64,000 bases of DNA from an uncultured Opitutia bacterium (GTDB lineage Bacteria; Verrucomicrobiota; Verrucomicrobiia; Opitutales; Opitutaceae): NCBI GenBank assembly GCA_903862955.1, contig CAIPAH010000022.1, positions 124,001 to 188,000 on the forward strand, read 5' to 3'. The translations under genes and the position numbers were made by a program. The notes beneath the pieces are model-generated. The model made no database searches and had not been told where the DNA came from. It saw only the letters and a program-made list of their open reading frames with translations. Positions 9,005-18,057 of the stretch are shown in pieces (the first letter of the stretch is position 1; each line of letters begins with the position of its first letter).

Positions 9005-9904
9005 TCAAGGCTTTTGGTCGAGCCGCAGGAATTCCCGCGGACTGGTGCCGTAAACCTGCGTGAACACCCGGTGAAACTGCGCGTAACTGCCAAAGCCTGC
9101 CGCATACACGGCTTCCGTGATCGTCTTCCGGTCCGGCTGCCGGTAATACTCGAGGAAACGCTCGAGGCGCATGGAATTCCGGTAGCGACTGACGGACACG
9201 CCGATCTGCTGGGTGAAGATGCGGCTGAGGTGCGCTTCGCTCGCGCCACACCGGCTTGCCAGCGCACGGAGACTCAGCCGTCCATCGCCCTGGCTCAGGA
9301 GTTCCAGCGCCTTCAGCACCGACGAATGCAGCGAAATCGCGCCGCCGAGGGCCCGGCCGGCGCACTGGCAGCGCCAGCACAGCAGGAGCAGGTGGTGCAG
9401 CCCGGCGTTCAGGCCGTCGGGATCGCGGTGATCGTAGTGGAAATCCGAGTTCACCCCGAAGCCCGCCTCGCGATTCAGCACGTCCGGGTCCGGCGCGGCC
9501 ACCATCAGCTCGTCCATCGTCCGCCGGACCAGGTCAAAGGTCGCCATCGGCAGGATCGTGTGCAGCACGCCGTCCACGTCGGCCCGGTCCCGCTTCAAGC
9601 CCTCGTAAGCTCCGCCCCGGCACGACCGCGCAATCAGGCTGGGCTTGAACACGGCGACGTAGTTTTCCGCGTCGCTCGAGCGGTCCACCAGCTGGTGTTC
9701 CTGCGAGGGATAGAGCCACAGCAACGTCCGGCGGGGGAAGGTGAAGCGTCGTTCGCCGAGGACGTAGCTGATCGTCCCGCGCACGACCAGGTTGAGTTCC
9801 AGCTCCACGTGGTGATGGCTGCGGATCGTGGGCGGGTTGCGGGCCGATTCCACGAGGTAAATCAGTCCGTCATAACGGCGCGCCAGCTTGAGGTTTTCCA
9901 GCAT
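9005..9904 (-). CDS. AraC family transcriptional regulator
   Basis: With the MLENLK start the protein has 299 residues: an N-terminal cupin sensor (HHHVELELNLVVRG, then WLYPSQEHQL) and a C-terminal AraC double helix-turn-helix (LRALASRCGASEAHLSRIF and AVYAAGFGSYAQFHRVF). Upstream in-frame starts at 9949 and 9985 would overlap the divergent gene, so 9904 is preferred, although no clear ribosome site decides it. It is transcribed divergently from the oxygenase fusion operon, which makes that operon its most likely target. It probably senses the substrate through the cupin domain. Confidence 0.9.
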   Translation of the reverse strand: MLENLKLARRYDGLIYLVESARNPPTIRSHHHVELELNLVVRGTISYVLGERRFTFPRRTLLWLYPSQEHQLVDRSSDAENYVAVFKPSLIARSCRGGAYEGLKRDRADVDGVLHTILPMATFDLVRRTMDELMVAAPDPDVLNREAGFGVNSDFHYDHRDPDGLNAGLHHLLLLCWRCQCAGRALGGAISLHSSVLKALELLSQGDGRLSLRALASRCGASEAHLSRIFTQQIGVSVSRYRNSMRLERFLEYYRQPDRKTITEAVYAAGFGSYAQFHRVFTQVYGTSPREFLRLDQKP

Positions 9905-9998
9905 GTGAGCAAAATATGAGAACTTTATCTCAGATGGCGAGAAGACCATGCCGGCCTCCCGCCCTATACTGTCACCCTTGTCCAACCCTGTTCCAGCA

Positions 9999-12287
9999 GT
10001 GAGTCGAGAACCGATCTCCCCGGCGCAGGTGCAACTGGCCGCCCCCTCCGACTACAGCCTGATCGGCGCCAGCGCCGCCGCGGCCGTCGCGCAGGGCCTC
10101 GCCGAGGCGGACTGGTATCAGAGCCCCGTCCCGCGCGCGACGATGCGCGCCCTGCTCGTCCGGCGCAACGGCCCCGCCGTGCGCGACACCCTGCTCTGGT
10201 TCGCGCTCATCTTCGCCAGCGGCTACCTGGGCTTCCGGCTCTGGGGCACGTGGTGGGCGATCCTGCCGTTCGCCGTCTACGGCGTGCTGTATGCCTCGAC
10301 TTCCGACTCGCGCTGGCACGAGGCCGGCCACGGCACGGCCTTCCGGACCGACTGGATGAACCGCGGCCTCTACGAGCTCGCGTCGTTCATGGTCATGCGG
10401 GAATCGACGCTGTGGCACTGGAGCCACACGCGGCACCACAGCGACACGATCATCGTCGGCCGCGACCCGGAGATCGCCGTGCCCCGACCTGCCAACCTGC
10501 GGGCCCTCATCCTCGCGTTCTTCAACCTGCCGACCTACCCGAAATATTTCCGCCAGATCCTCACCCACGCCTGCGGCCGCATCGCCCCGGCCGAGCGGAC
10601 CTATATCCCCGAGAGCGAGTTTTCCAAGGTCTTCTTCAAGGCGCGGATCTACGTCGCCATTTACGCCGCGGTCATCGTCCTCGCCGTCGCCACCCACAGC
10701 ATCCTCCCGCTGATGTATGTCGGCCTCGCCAACCTCTACGGCTCGTGGCTCATGGTCGTCTATGGCCTCACCCAGCACGCGGGCCTCGCGGAGAACGTCC
10801 TCGATCACCGGCTCAACTGCCGGACGGTCTACATGAACCCGGTCCACCGGTATCTGTATTGGAACATGAATTACCACGTGGAGCACCACATGTTCCCGCT
10901 CGTGCCCTACCACGCGCTGCCGCGGCTGCACGCGGCCGTGAAGGACGACATGCCGCCACCCTACCCCGGCATCCTTGCCGCCTACCGCGAAATCATTCCC
11001 GCCCTCCTCGCGCAGTCGAAGGACCCCGGCCACCACGTCAAACGCCGCCTGCCCGCGCCCAAATCCCACGGCGTCATCCCCGCCGCACCCACCGACGCCA
11101 CACCCAATGCCGACGGTTGGCTCGAGGTCTGCGCCGCGGCAGATCTCGGACGCGAGGAAGTGATCCGGTTCGACCACGGCCGGAAGACGTTTGCGCTCTC
11201 CCGCGACGTGGACGGCGTCCTGCACGCCACCGACGGCGTCTGCACGCACGGCAACACGCACCTCGCCGACGGGTTGGTGATGGGCCGCGTGATCGAGTGT
11301 CCCAAGCACAACGGCCGCTTCCATCTCGCCGACGGCTCGCCCGCCCGGGCTCCCGCCTGCGTCGGCCTCGTCACCTATCCGCTCGAAGAACGCGCCGGGC
11401 GCCTCTGGCTCAACCTGGCGCGCCCCGGCGGCGCCGGCACCCGCGTGCCCCGCACGTCGCGTTTCCGCGTGGTCTCCAACCGCAGCGTGGCCACCTTCAT
11501 CAAAGAACTGATCCTCGAGCCCGTCACCGCGGCGGATGCCATGAATTTCAGTCCCGGCGACTACCTGCAGCTCGACATCCCCGTTTACGACGAGATCCGG
11601 TTCCGCGACTTCGACATCCCGGCGCCCTACGCCGCCGTCTGGGACGCGTGGCACGTCTTCGACCTCGTTGCGCGCAATCCCACCGCCGGCCGCCGCAACA
11701 ACTACTCCTTCGCCAGCAACGCCACGACCGAGCGCCAGCTGCGCTTCAACGTCCGCATCGCCACCCCGCCGCCCGGGCAGGACTGCCCGCCCGGGGTGGG
11801 CTCGGCTTACGTCTTCAGCCTCAAGCCCGGCGACACCGTCACGGCCATCGGCCCGTTCGGCGATTTCCACCTCAAGCCCACGCAAAAGGAAGCCGTTTAC
11901 ATTGGCGGCGGCGCCGGCATGGCTCCCCTCCGCGCCCATCTCTCCCATCTCCTCGAGACGCAGCGCAGTGCCCGCCGCGTCAGCTACTGGTATGGCGCGC
12001 GCTCGCGGCAGGAAATTTTCTACGAGGACTACTTCGACGCGCTGGCGCTGGCGCACCCCAACTTCTCGTTTCATCTCGCGCTCTCCGCCCCGTTGCCCGA
12101 GGACGCGTGGACCGGCCCGGCCGGCTTCATCCACGACGCCGTGTTCGAGCACTACCTCCGCACGCATCCGAACCTTCCGGCGGTGGAATTCTACCTCTGC
12201 GGCCCGCCGCTGATGATCAAGGCCACCACCCGCCTGCTCGCGAGCCTCGGCGTTGCGCCCAGCCAGATTGCGTACGATGAGTTCTGA
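9999..12287 (+). CDS. Three-domain fusion: membrane desaturase/hydroxylase + Rieske ferredoxin + NqrF-like FAD/NAD reductase
   Basis: One polypeptide of about 762 residues combines a full oxygenase system. Residues 1-350 are a membrane fatty-acid-desaturase-type di-iron domain with boxes HEAGH (107-111), HWSHTRHH (140-147) and HVEHH (293-297). Residues 375-475 are a Rieske [2Fe-2S] domain, CTH at 415 and CPKH at 434. Residues 480-762 resemble the FAD/NADH half of NqrF, with NNYSFASN, GPFGDFH, GGGAGMAPLRAHL and YLCGPPLM, but without the NqrF ferredoxin. Electrons should flow NADH-FAD-Rieske-diiron. The nearest described logic is the separate MocD/MocE/MocF rhizopine O-demethylase. I prefer the GTG at 9999, downstream of a TATACT box; the ATG at 9948 is the alternative. 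Confidence 0.88.
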   Translation: MSREPISPAQVQLAAPSDYSLIGASAAAAVAQGLAEADWYQSPVPRATMRALLVRRNGPAVRDTLLWFALIFASGYLGFRLWGTWWAILPFAVYGVLYASTSDSRWHEAGHGTAFRTDWMNRGLYELASFMVMRESTLWHWSHTRHHSDTIIVGRDPEIAVPRPANLRALILAFFNLPTYPKYFRQILTHACGRIAPAERTYIPESEFSKVFFKARIYVAIYAAVIVLAVATHSILPLMYVGLANLYGSWLMVVYGLTQHAGLAENVLDHRLNCRTVYMNPVHRYLYWNMNYHVEHHMFPLVPYHALPRLHAAVKDDMPPPYPGILAAYREIIPALLAQSKDPGHHVKRRLPAPKSHGVIPAAPTDATPNADGWLEVCAAADLGREEVIRFDHGRKTFALSRDVDGVLHATDGVCTHGNTHLADGLVMGRVIECPKHNGRFHLADGSPARAPACVGLVTYPLEERAGRLWLNLARPGGAGTRVPRTSRFRVVSNRSVATFIKELILEPVTAADAMNFSPGDYLQLDIPVYDEIRFRDFDIPAPYAAVWDAWHVFDLVARNPTAGRRNNYSFASNATTERQLRFNVRIATPPPGQDCPPGVGSAYVFSLKPGDTVTAIGPFGDFHLKPTQKEAVYIGGGAGMAPLRAHLSHLLETQRSARRVSYWYGARSRQEIFYEDYFDALALAHPNFSFHLALSAPLPEDAWTGPAGFIHDAVFEHYLRTHPNLPAVEFYLCGPPLMIKATTRLLASLGVAPSQIAYDEF

Positions 12288-12320
12288 TTGCACCGCGCCC
12301 GGTGCGCCCCGCGCGCCGGC

Positions 12321-13505
12321 GTGAGTTTCGACTCTTCCACCTTCACCGTGCCCACCTCCTTCGAAAATCACCTCCCGCGCCGCATCCGTTTCGGCCGCGG
12401 CCTCAGCGGCGAACTCACCGCGGAACTCAAACGCATGGAGAAGTCGCGCCCCTTCATTGTCACCGACCGCGGCGTCAAGGCCGCCGGCCTGCTCGCGCGT
12501 GTGACCGGGCCGCTGGCCGCAGCCGGCATCACCTTCGCGGTTTACGACGAAACCGAACCCGAGCCCCATTTCGCCTGCGTGACCGCGGCCAACGCCGTTG
12601 CCCGCGCAGCGGGCGGTGACTGGGACGTGGTCGTGGCGCTTGGGGGCGGCAGCGTGATGGACACGGCCAAGCTCGTGGCGGCAACGCTGCGGGATGGCCG
12701 CGACGCCGTCGCACTCGCCGGCATCGGCAAGGTCGGCCGACGTTCGCTGCCTCTCGTCTGCGTGCCCACCACCGCCGGCACCGGTTCCGAGGCAACGCCC
12801 GTCGCGATTTTTACGGATGCCACTTCCGGCGGCAAAGTCGGGGTTGTGGACCCGTGCTTGGTCCCGGACACGGTCCTGCTCGATCCCGCCCTGACCGACG
12901 GCCTGCCGCCGTTGCCCACCGCCGCCGCGGGCATGGACGCGCTCGTGCATGCGCTGGAGGCCTACATCGCCAAGTGCGCCACACCGCTCGCGCGCGGGCT
13001 GGTGCTCGAGGCCGCCGGCCGGATCGGCCCGGCGCTCCCCGCCGTCTGTGCCAACGGCGGCGACCAGGCCGCGCGCGACGCCATGCTCATCGGCGCGAAC
13101 CTCGCCGGCCTGGCCTTTGCGAATTCCTCCTGCTGCGGCGTGCACGCGCTCGCGCTCCCGCTCGGCGGGCAGTTTCATATCGCGCACGGCGTCGTCACCG
13201 GCGGCCTCGTGGCGGAAACCATGCGCCACAACCTCCCGAGCTGCACCGCCGACCTGCAGACGTTCGCCGCGGCGCTCGGCTGGAGCGACACCACTCCCGC
13301 CCACCTGCCGGACCAGCTGGCCGCCCTCGCGACCCAGATCGGCCTGTTGAAGGCGCTGCGTTCGGTGACCGTGCCCGACTCGGCCCTGGCCGGGCTGGCT
13401 CGGTCCGCCGTCGCCAATCGCCGGCTGATGGACCCGAATCCCCGCCCCATCACCGAAGACGACGCCGTCGAAATTTACCGTCGCACGCTCTACGCCCATG
13501 GCTGA
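12321..13505 (+). CDS. Iron-type (group III) alcohol dehydrogenase
   Basis: This Fe-ADH family protein of about 394 residues has the NAD-binding GGGSVMDTAK, the PTTAGTGSEATPVAIF block and the metal ligands Asp and His in GMDALVHALEAY plus two His in CGVHALALPLGGQFHIAHG. It oxidises a small alcohol or reduces the matching aldehyde or ketone in the cytoplasm. The ORF track begins at a TTG immediately after the previous stop; the GTG at 12321 gives a family-like N-terminus and is preferred. Its stop overlaps the start of the aldehyde dehydrogenase by 8 bases, so the two are translationally coupled and probably work in sequence on a product of the oxygenase. Confidence 0.92.
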   Translation: MSFDSSTFTVPTSFENHLPRRIRFGRGLSGELTAELKRMEKSRPFIVTDRGVKAAGLLARVTGPLAAAGITFAVYDETEPEPHFACVTAANAVARAAGGDWDVVVALGGGSVMDTAKLVAATLRDGRDAVALAGIGKVGRRSLPLVCVPTTAGTGSEATPVAIFTDATSGGKVGVVDPCLVPDTVLLDPALTDGLPPLPTAAAGMDALVHALEAYIAKCATPLARGLVLEAAGRIGPALPAVCANGGDQAARDAMLIGANLAGLAFANSSCCGVHALALPLGGQFHIAHGVVTGGLVAETMRHNLPSCTADLQTFAAALGWSDTTPAHLPDQLAALATQIGLLKALRSVTVPDSALAGLARSAVANRRLMDPNPRPITEDDAVEIYRRTLYAHG

Positions 13506-14997
13506 CGCAAACCCGGACGCGCTGTCCAAGTTCAACTTCCGCCCCGCGCTGTGGCTCGACGGCCGCTGGCTGGAGGACGACGCGGAGCGACTTGCCATCC
13601 ACAACCCGGCCACCGGCGCGACGCTCACGACCATTCCCCTCGCGGGGCCGAGCCACTTCCATCAGGCCATCGACGGCGCGCAGCGCGCATTTGAGGTGTG
13701 GCGCGAGGAACCGGCCGCCGCACGCGGCGATGTCCTCAAGAAAATTGCCGCCACGCTCACGGCCCGCCGGTCAGAATTGGCCGCGCTACTCACGAGCGAA
13801 CAGGGCAAAGTGCTCAGCCAGGCCATGGGCGAGGTCGATTACGCGGCGAGTTTCTTCCTGTGGTTTGGCGAGGAGGCACGCCGGCTATCTGGCCGCATCC
13901 AGCCGCACCCAGTCCGCAGCCGCGAATACCACGTGCGGCCCGTGCCCGCGGGCGTCGCCGGCCTCGTGACACCGTGGAATTTTCCGCTAGCCCAGGGCGC
14001 GAAGAAGCTGGCCGCGGCGCTGGCCGCCGGTTGCACGGCGGTCTGGAAGCCGTCGGAGTTCACGCCGCTGGTCGCGCTGGTGCTCGGTCCGATTTTCAAG
14101 GAGGCCGGGCTGCCCGACGGCGCGGTGCAAATCCTCCCCGCGCGCGGACCCGTCGCCGGTACCGCACTCACTGACGATGCCCGCGTGCGCGTCCTCTCGC
14201 TCACCGGTTCCACGCAGACCGGGCAGACACTCATGCGCGCGGCGGCCCGGCACCTGCCGCGACTGTCCTTCGAACTGGGCGGCAACGCGCCGTTCATCGT
14301 GCTGCCCGACGCCGATCTCGACGCCACCGCTGCCGACCTCGTCAAACTCAAGCTGCTCTGCTCCGGGCAGGTGTGCGTGACCGCGAATCGCATCTTCGTC
14401 CCGGCCTCGCTCGAGGCGGCCTTCGCCGAGAAACTCGCCGCGCTGTGGCGCCCGCTGCGCGTGGGGAACGGCCTCGCTCCCGGCATGGATGTCGGCCCGC
14501 TGATTCACGCCAAGGCTTGCGAGCGCGTGCGGGCGCTGGTGGACCAAGCCGTCAGCGCCGGCGCCGTGCAGGTCGCCGAAAACCGCGGCTATGCGTCCGA
14601 CTCCGCGCTCGCCAAGGGCAGCTTTTTTCCGCCCACGATCCTGCGCGGTGTGCGCGATGAGATGACCCTCGCGCAGGAGGAAATCTTCGGACCCGTCGCG
14701 GCGCTCCTGCCCTATTCCGACGTGCCGTCCGCGGTCCGCCGCGCCAACGCGACACCCTTCGGACTCGCCGCGTATGTTTACGGCACCGACCTCACCCAAG
14801 CCAACGCCGTGGCCAACGCCCTCGACGCCGGCATCATCGGCGTCAACGAGTGGCGGCCGCTCCGCGCGGAGATCCCTTTCGGCGGCATCAAGGCCAGCGG
14901 CCTCGGCCACGAGGGTGGCGAGGAAGGCCTGCGCGAGTTCTGCGAACTCAAGGTGATCGGCACCGCCACGCCGGCCCTGCCCGTGCCTCCCGCCTGA
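13498..14997 (+). CDS. NAD(P)-dependent aldehyde dehydrogenase, succinate-semialdehyde dehydrogenase-like
   Basis: The 499-residue ALDH superfamily enzyme has TPWNFPLAQGAKKLAAAL, the SLTGST cofactor loop, catalytic Glu259 in FELGGNAPF and nucleophile Cys293 in SGQVCVT. The overall pattern is closest to the GabD/SSADH branch. It would oxidise an aldehyde made by the preceding alcohol dehydrogenase or by oxidative dealkylation. The 8-base overlap with the alcohol dehydrogenase gene shows an operon. The exact aldehyde cannot be told from sequence. Confidence 0.93.
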   Translation: MADANPDALSKFNFRPALWLDGRWLEDDAERLAIHNPATGATLTTIPLAGPSHFHQAIDGAQRAFEVWREEPAAARGDVLKKIAATLTARRSELAALLTSEQGKVLSQAMGEVDYAASFFLWFGEEARRLSGRIQPHPVRSREYHVRPVPAGVAGLVTPWNFPLAQGAKKLAAALAAGCTAVWKPSEFTPLVALVLGPIFKEAGLPDGAVQILPARGPVAGTALTDDARVRVLSLTGSTQTGQTLMRAAARHLPRLSFELGGNAPFIVLPDADLDATAADLVKLKLLCSGQVCVTANRIFVPASLEAAFAEKLAALWRPLRVGNGLAPGMDVGPLIHAKACERVRALVDQAVSAGAVQVAENRGYASDSALAKGSFFPPTILRGVRDEMTLAQEEIFGPVAALLPYSDVPSAVRRANATPFGLAAYVYGTDLTQANAVANALDAGIIGVNEWRPLRAEIPFGGIKASGLGHEGGEEGLREFCELKVIGTATPALPVPPA

Positions 14998-15013
14998 TCC
15001 GTCCTCCTCCGCC

Positions 15014-16417
15014 ATGACCTCGTTTTCCCCCGCCCTGCTCGCCGAGCTGCAAGCCATCGTCGGCGCCGACCACGTGATCCACCAAGGTGAGTCGCTCGAA
15101 CAGCTCTCCAAGGATTTCTACTGGTATTCGCCCATCCTGAAGGCCCAGCTCGATGACAAGCGCGCCGATGCGGTCGTGCGGCCCGGTTCGTTGGCGGAAT
15201 TGAAGGCGGTCGTCGTGGCGTGCAGCCGGGTCAGGGTGCCGGTCGTGCCGCGGGGCGGCGGCACCGGCAATTACGGCCAGTGCATCCCGCTCTACGGGGG
15301 CGTGGTGCTCGACATCACGCGGCTGGATCGGATCCTTGAGATCACCGCGGACGGCGTCATCCGGGCCGAGCCGGGCGTCCGGCTGATCCGCGTCGAAACA
15401 GAAGTGCGCAAGCTGGGCTGGGAGATGCGCCTCCTGCCGTCCACGTTTGTGAAGAGCACGTTCGCCGGCTTCCTGTGCGGGGGCTTCGGCGGCATCGGCT
15501 CCGTCACGTGGGGCACGATCGTCACCCCGGGCAACGTCAAGTCGCTGACGCTGCTGACCTGCGACGAGAACCCGCGGATCGTCCGGCTGGAAGAGGCCGA
15601 GTGCGACCTCGCCCTGCACACCTACGGCACCACCGGGCTCGTGGTCGAAATCGAGATGCGGCTGGCGCCGCGCCTCAACTACGACCAGCTCATCCTCTCG
15701 TGTCCTGACTGGGACAAGCTCATCGTCTGGACCGACGCCTGCGCGCGCCGGCCGGAATGGCGCAAACGGCTGGTCACGGCGCTGGAGGCGCCGATTCCGT
15801 CCTTCTTCAAGCCGATGCAGAAGCGCTTCCGGCCGGGCGAGCACGTGGTTTTTCTCCTCGTGGACCGCGACCAGTGCGCCGAAATCATCGCCTCCGCCGC
15901 GGCCGCCGGCGTGGACTGCGTCTACCACACTCCGCTGGCGGATCCGCTCACGCCACCGTTCATCACCGACTATACCTGGAACCATGCGACGCTGTGGGCG
16001 ATGAAGGTCGAGCCGAGCTTCACGAATATCCAGATCACCTTCGGACCGAATTTTCAGGAACAGTCCCGCCTGCTCCAGCAGCGTTTCCCCGGGGAGATCA
16101 TCCATCACCACGAGTGGATGGCCGCGCGCGCCCGGAAGGTCGGCTCATCAGCATCGCACTACGCCGGTGAAGACATCGTCGTGGGCGCCGTGCCGCTGAT
16201 TTACTACAAGTCGCGGGAGCGCCTGCAAGAGATCAGCGATTACTGCCGGGAGATCGGCGTGGTCGTCGACGACCCGCACACCTTCGTGCTCGAGGACGGC
16301 GGCCGAATCCCCAATCTCGACCGCAAGCGCACCCTGCGCGCCCAGGTCGACCCGGCGGGCCTGTTGAATCCGGGGAAAATGCGCACGGCCGCCGTCAACC
16401 CGTTTGCTGCGGCCTGA
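15014..16417 (+). CDS. FAD-linked oxidase/dehydrogenase of the VAO (GlcD-like) family
   Basis: The 467-residue protein has an N-terminal FAD_binding_4 (PCMH) domain. It begins with the VVRPGSLAELKAVVVACSR segment and the pyrophosphate-binding VVPRGGGTGNYGQC, then continues with YGTTGLVVEIEMRL. The C-terminus ends with a GlcD-type VDPAGLLNPGKM. Family members oxidise alpha-hydroxy acids or alcohols and pass electrons to oxygen or an Fe-S partner; no Fe-S subunit is encoded here. It lies 16 bases after the aldehyde dehydrogenase in the same operon, so it probably handles an intermediate of the same pathway. Confidence 0.87.
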   Translation: MTSFSPALLAELQAIVGADHVIHQGESLEQLSKDFYWYSPILKAQLDDKRADAVVRPGSLAELKAVVVACSRVRVPVVPRGGGTGNYGQCIPLYGGVVLDITRLDRILEITADGVIRAEPGVRLIRVETEVRKLGWEMRLLPSTFVKSTFAGFLCGGFGGIGSVTWGTIVTPGNVKSLTLLTCDENPRIVRLEEAECDLALHTYGTTGLVVEIEMRLAPRLNYDQLILSCPDWDKLIVWTDACARRPEWRKRLVTALEAPIPSFFKPMQKRFRPGEHVVFLLVDRDQCAEIIASAAAAGVDCVYHTPLADPLTPPFITDYTWNHATLWAMKVEPSFTNIQITFGPNFQEQSRLLQQRFPGEIIHHHEWMAARARKVGSSASHYAGEDIVVGAVPLIYYKSRERLQEISDYCREIGVVVDDPHTFVLEDGGRIPNLDRKRTLRAQVDPAGLLNPGKMRTAAVNPFAAA

Positions 16418-16471
16418 TTCCCACCGCACCGCCCGGCTGTTTGCCAATTCCACGACATCCCTGCCCCGGAC

Positions 16472-17242
16472 ATGCCTCCCGCCCCGCTCATCGAACTCCG
16501 TGATGTCACCAAGCGCTATGGCCAGGGTCCCGTAGTGCTGGACCGCGTCAGCCTCACCGCGCAGCCCGGCGACTTCGTCAGCCTCATCGGACCCAGCGGC
16601 TGCGGCAAATCCACGCTCCTGCGGCTGATCGCGGGACTCAACCCGGTCTCCACGGGATTGATCACTGTCGACGGCAACACCCCCGAACAAGCGGCGGCGG
16701 AACTGGCGTTCGTTTTCCAGGAACCCACGCTCCTGCCCTGGCTCACGGTGGGCAAGAACATCGCCCTCCCGCAGCAGCTGCGCGGCGTTCCCTCGGCCGA
16801 CATCGGCGGCACCACGCAAAAGGTGCTCGACCTCGTTCGGCTCGGCAGCCGCGCCCGGGCCTACCCGCGCCAGCTTTCGGGCGGACAGAAAATGCGCGTG
16901 TCCATCGCCCGCGCCCTCTCGCTCTCACCCAAAATCCTGTTGTTGGACGAACCGTTCGGCGCCCTCGACGAGATGACGCGCGAGCACCTCAACGAGGAGC
17001 TGCTCGCCATCCGCGAGCACCAAGCGTGGGCCGCCTTCTTCGTCACCCACTCGGTCGCCGAGGCCGTCTTTCTCTCGAATCGCATCGTCGTCATGGCCGC
17101 GGGCCCCGGGCGCATCCACGCCGAAATCCCCGTGCCGTTCGCCTACCCCCGGACCGCCCAGACGCGGCTCTCGCGCGAGTATCACGACCTTGTCGCCGAG
17201 GTCTCACGCGTCCTCCGCTCCGTCGAAAACGCCGCCGCCTGA
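16472..17242 (+). CDS. ABC transporter ATP-binding protein, SsuB/TauB-like
   Basis: A 256-residue importer ATPase with Walker A GPSGCGKST, Q-loop FVFQEPTLLPWL, signature LSGGQKMRVSIARAL and Walker B ILLLDEPFGALDE, followed by the switch His (FFVTHSVAEAVF). The EPTLLPW segment and the length match the nitrate/sulfonate/taurine/thiamine-precursor class. The permease starts three bases after its stop. No periplasmic binding protein gene is adjacent. It probably supplies the substrate of the oxygenase operon, but the ligand class is only inferred from the family. Confidence 0.94.
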   Translation: MPPAPLIELRDVTKRYGQGPVVLDRVSLTAQPGDFVSLIGPSGCGKSTLLRLIAGLNPVSTGLITVDGNTPEQAAAELAFVFQEPTLLPWLTVGKNIALPQQLRGVPSADIGGTTQKVLDLVRLGSRARAYPRQLSGGQKMRVSIARALSLSPKILLLDEPFGALDEMTREHLNEELLAIREHQAWAAFFVTHSVAEAVFLSNRIVVMAAGPGRIHAEIPVPFAYPRTAQTRLSREYHDLVAEVSRVLRSVENAAA

Positions 17243-17244
17243 CC

Positions 17245-18036
17245 ATGTCCAAGCGCCTGCTCAACGTCCTTCTCCCCGCCGCCACCGGCGCACTGTTCGT
17301 CGCGGTGTGGTATGTGGTCCGTTTCTCCATGGGCGAGGAGATGCAGTTCCTCCTGCCGTCGCCGGGTGACATCCTCGCGGCGCTGCACGAAAACGCCGGC
17401 TCGCTCGCCCGCGCCGCGCTCAACACCACCCAGGGCGCGTTGCTGGGCTTTGCGGCCGCCATCATCGTCAGCTCCGCGCTGGCCCTCGCGCTGTCCCTCT
17501 CGTCGCTGGTCCGCGTGAGTTTCTACCCCTACCTCATGCTGCTGCAGATGACGCCGATCATCATCTTCGCGCCCATCCTCGTCCTGTGGGTCGGCCCCGG
17601 CCTCCACAGCGTCGTCGTGATCACGTTCCTGATTTGTTTCTTTCCGCTCGTGGTGAACACCACGCAGGGACTGATCTCGACCGACCGGAACCTCGTGGAA
17701 CTCTTCCGGATGTATCGCGCGAGCCGGGCGCAGGAGATCCTCCGGCTCCGCGTGCCCGCGGCGTTCCCTTATTTTTTCACGGGGCTGCGCATCGCCGCGA
17801 CGCTCGCGCCCATCGGGGCGCTCGTCGGCGACTACACCGCCGGCAGCAGCGCCGGCGACGGCGGCGGGCTGGGATTCCAGGCCATCATCTTCTCGAGCCA
17901 GGCCAAATACCCCGCGCTCTTCGCCACTGCGGCCATCACCTGCGTGTTGGGCTTCATCTTCGTCGCGTTCGTCATCTCGCTCAGCTGGCTGGTCATGCAC
18001 AAGTGGCATGACTCCTACGAGCGCGCGGACGCCTGA
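17245..18036 (+). CDS. ABC transporter permease, SsuC/TauC-like
   Basis: The true start is the ATG at 17245, two bases after the ATPase stop; the ORF-track start at 17026 lies inside the ATPase gene. The 263-residue protein has about six transmembrane helices and the BPD_transp_1 coupling motif around YRASRAQEILRLRVPAAFPYFFTGLR. It pairs with the SsuB-like ATPase to form an importer. It is the last gene of the operon and is followed by a REP-like hairpin. The usual SsuA/NMT1-type solute-binding protein is not encoded in this window. Confidence 0.92.
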   Translation: MSKRLLNVLLPAATGALFVAVWYVVRFSMGEEMQFLLPSPGDILAALHENAGSLARAALNTTQGALLGFAAAIIVSSALALALSLSSLVRVSFYPYLMLLQMTPIIIFAPILVLWVGPGLHSVVVITFLICFFPLVVNTTQGLISTDRNLVELFRMYRASRAQEILRLRVPAAFPYFFTGLRIAATLAPIGALVGDYTAGSSAGDGGGLGFQAIIFSSQAKYPALFATAAITCVLGFIFVAFVISLSWLVMHKWHDSYERADA

Positions 18037-18057
18037 GCCCGGCCGCGAATCCCCACT

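Noticed and set aside
9961-9998. Promoter (TATACT) for the oxygenase operon
   Set aside because: A good -10-like TATACT is present at 9965-9970, but no -35 box lies at the right distance, so it is mentioned only as weak support for the GTG start.
9972-13634. 1220-residue minus-strand ORF
   Set aside because: It is antisense to the oxygenase fusion and alcohol dehydrogenase genes; the translation is rich in Arg, Gly, Val and His without any domain, as expected from the GC-rich shadow frame.
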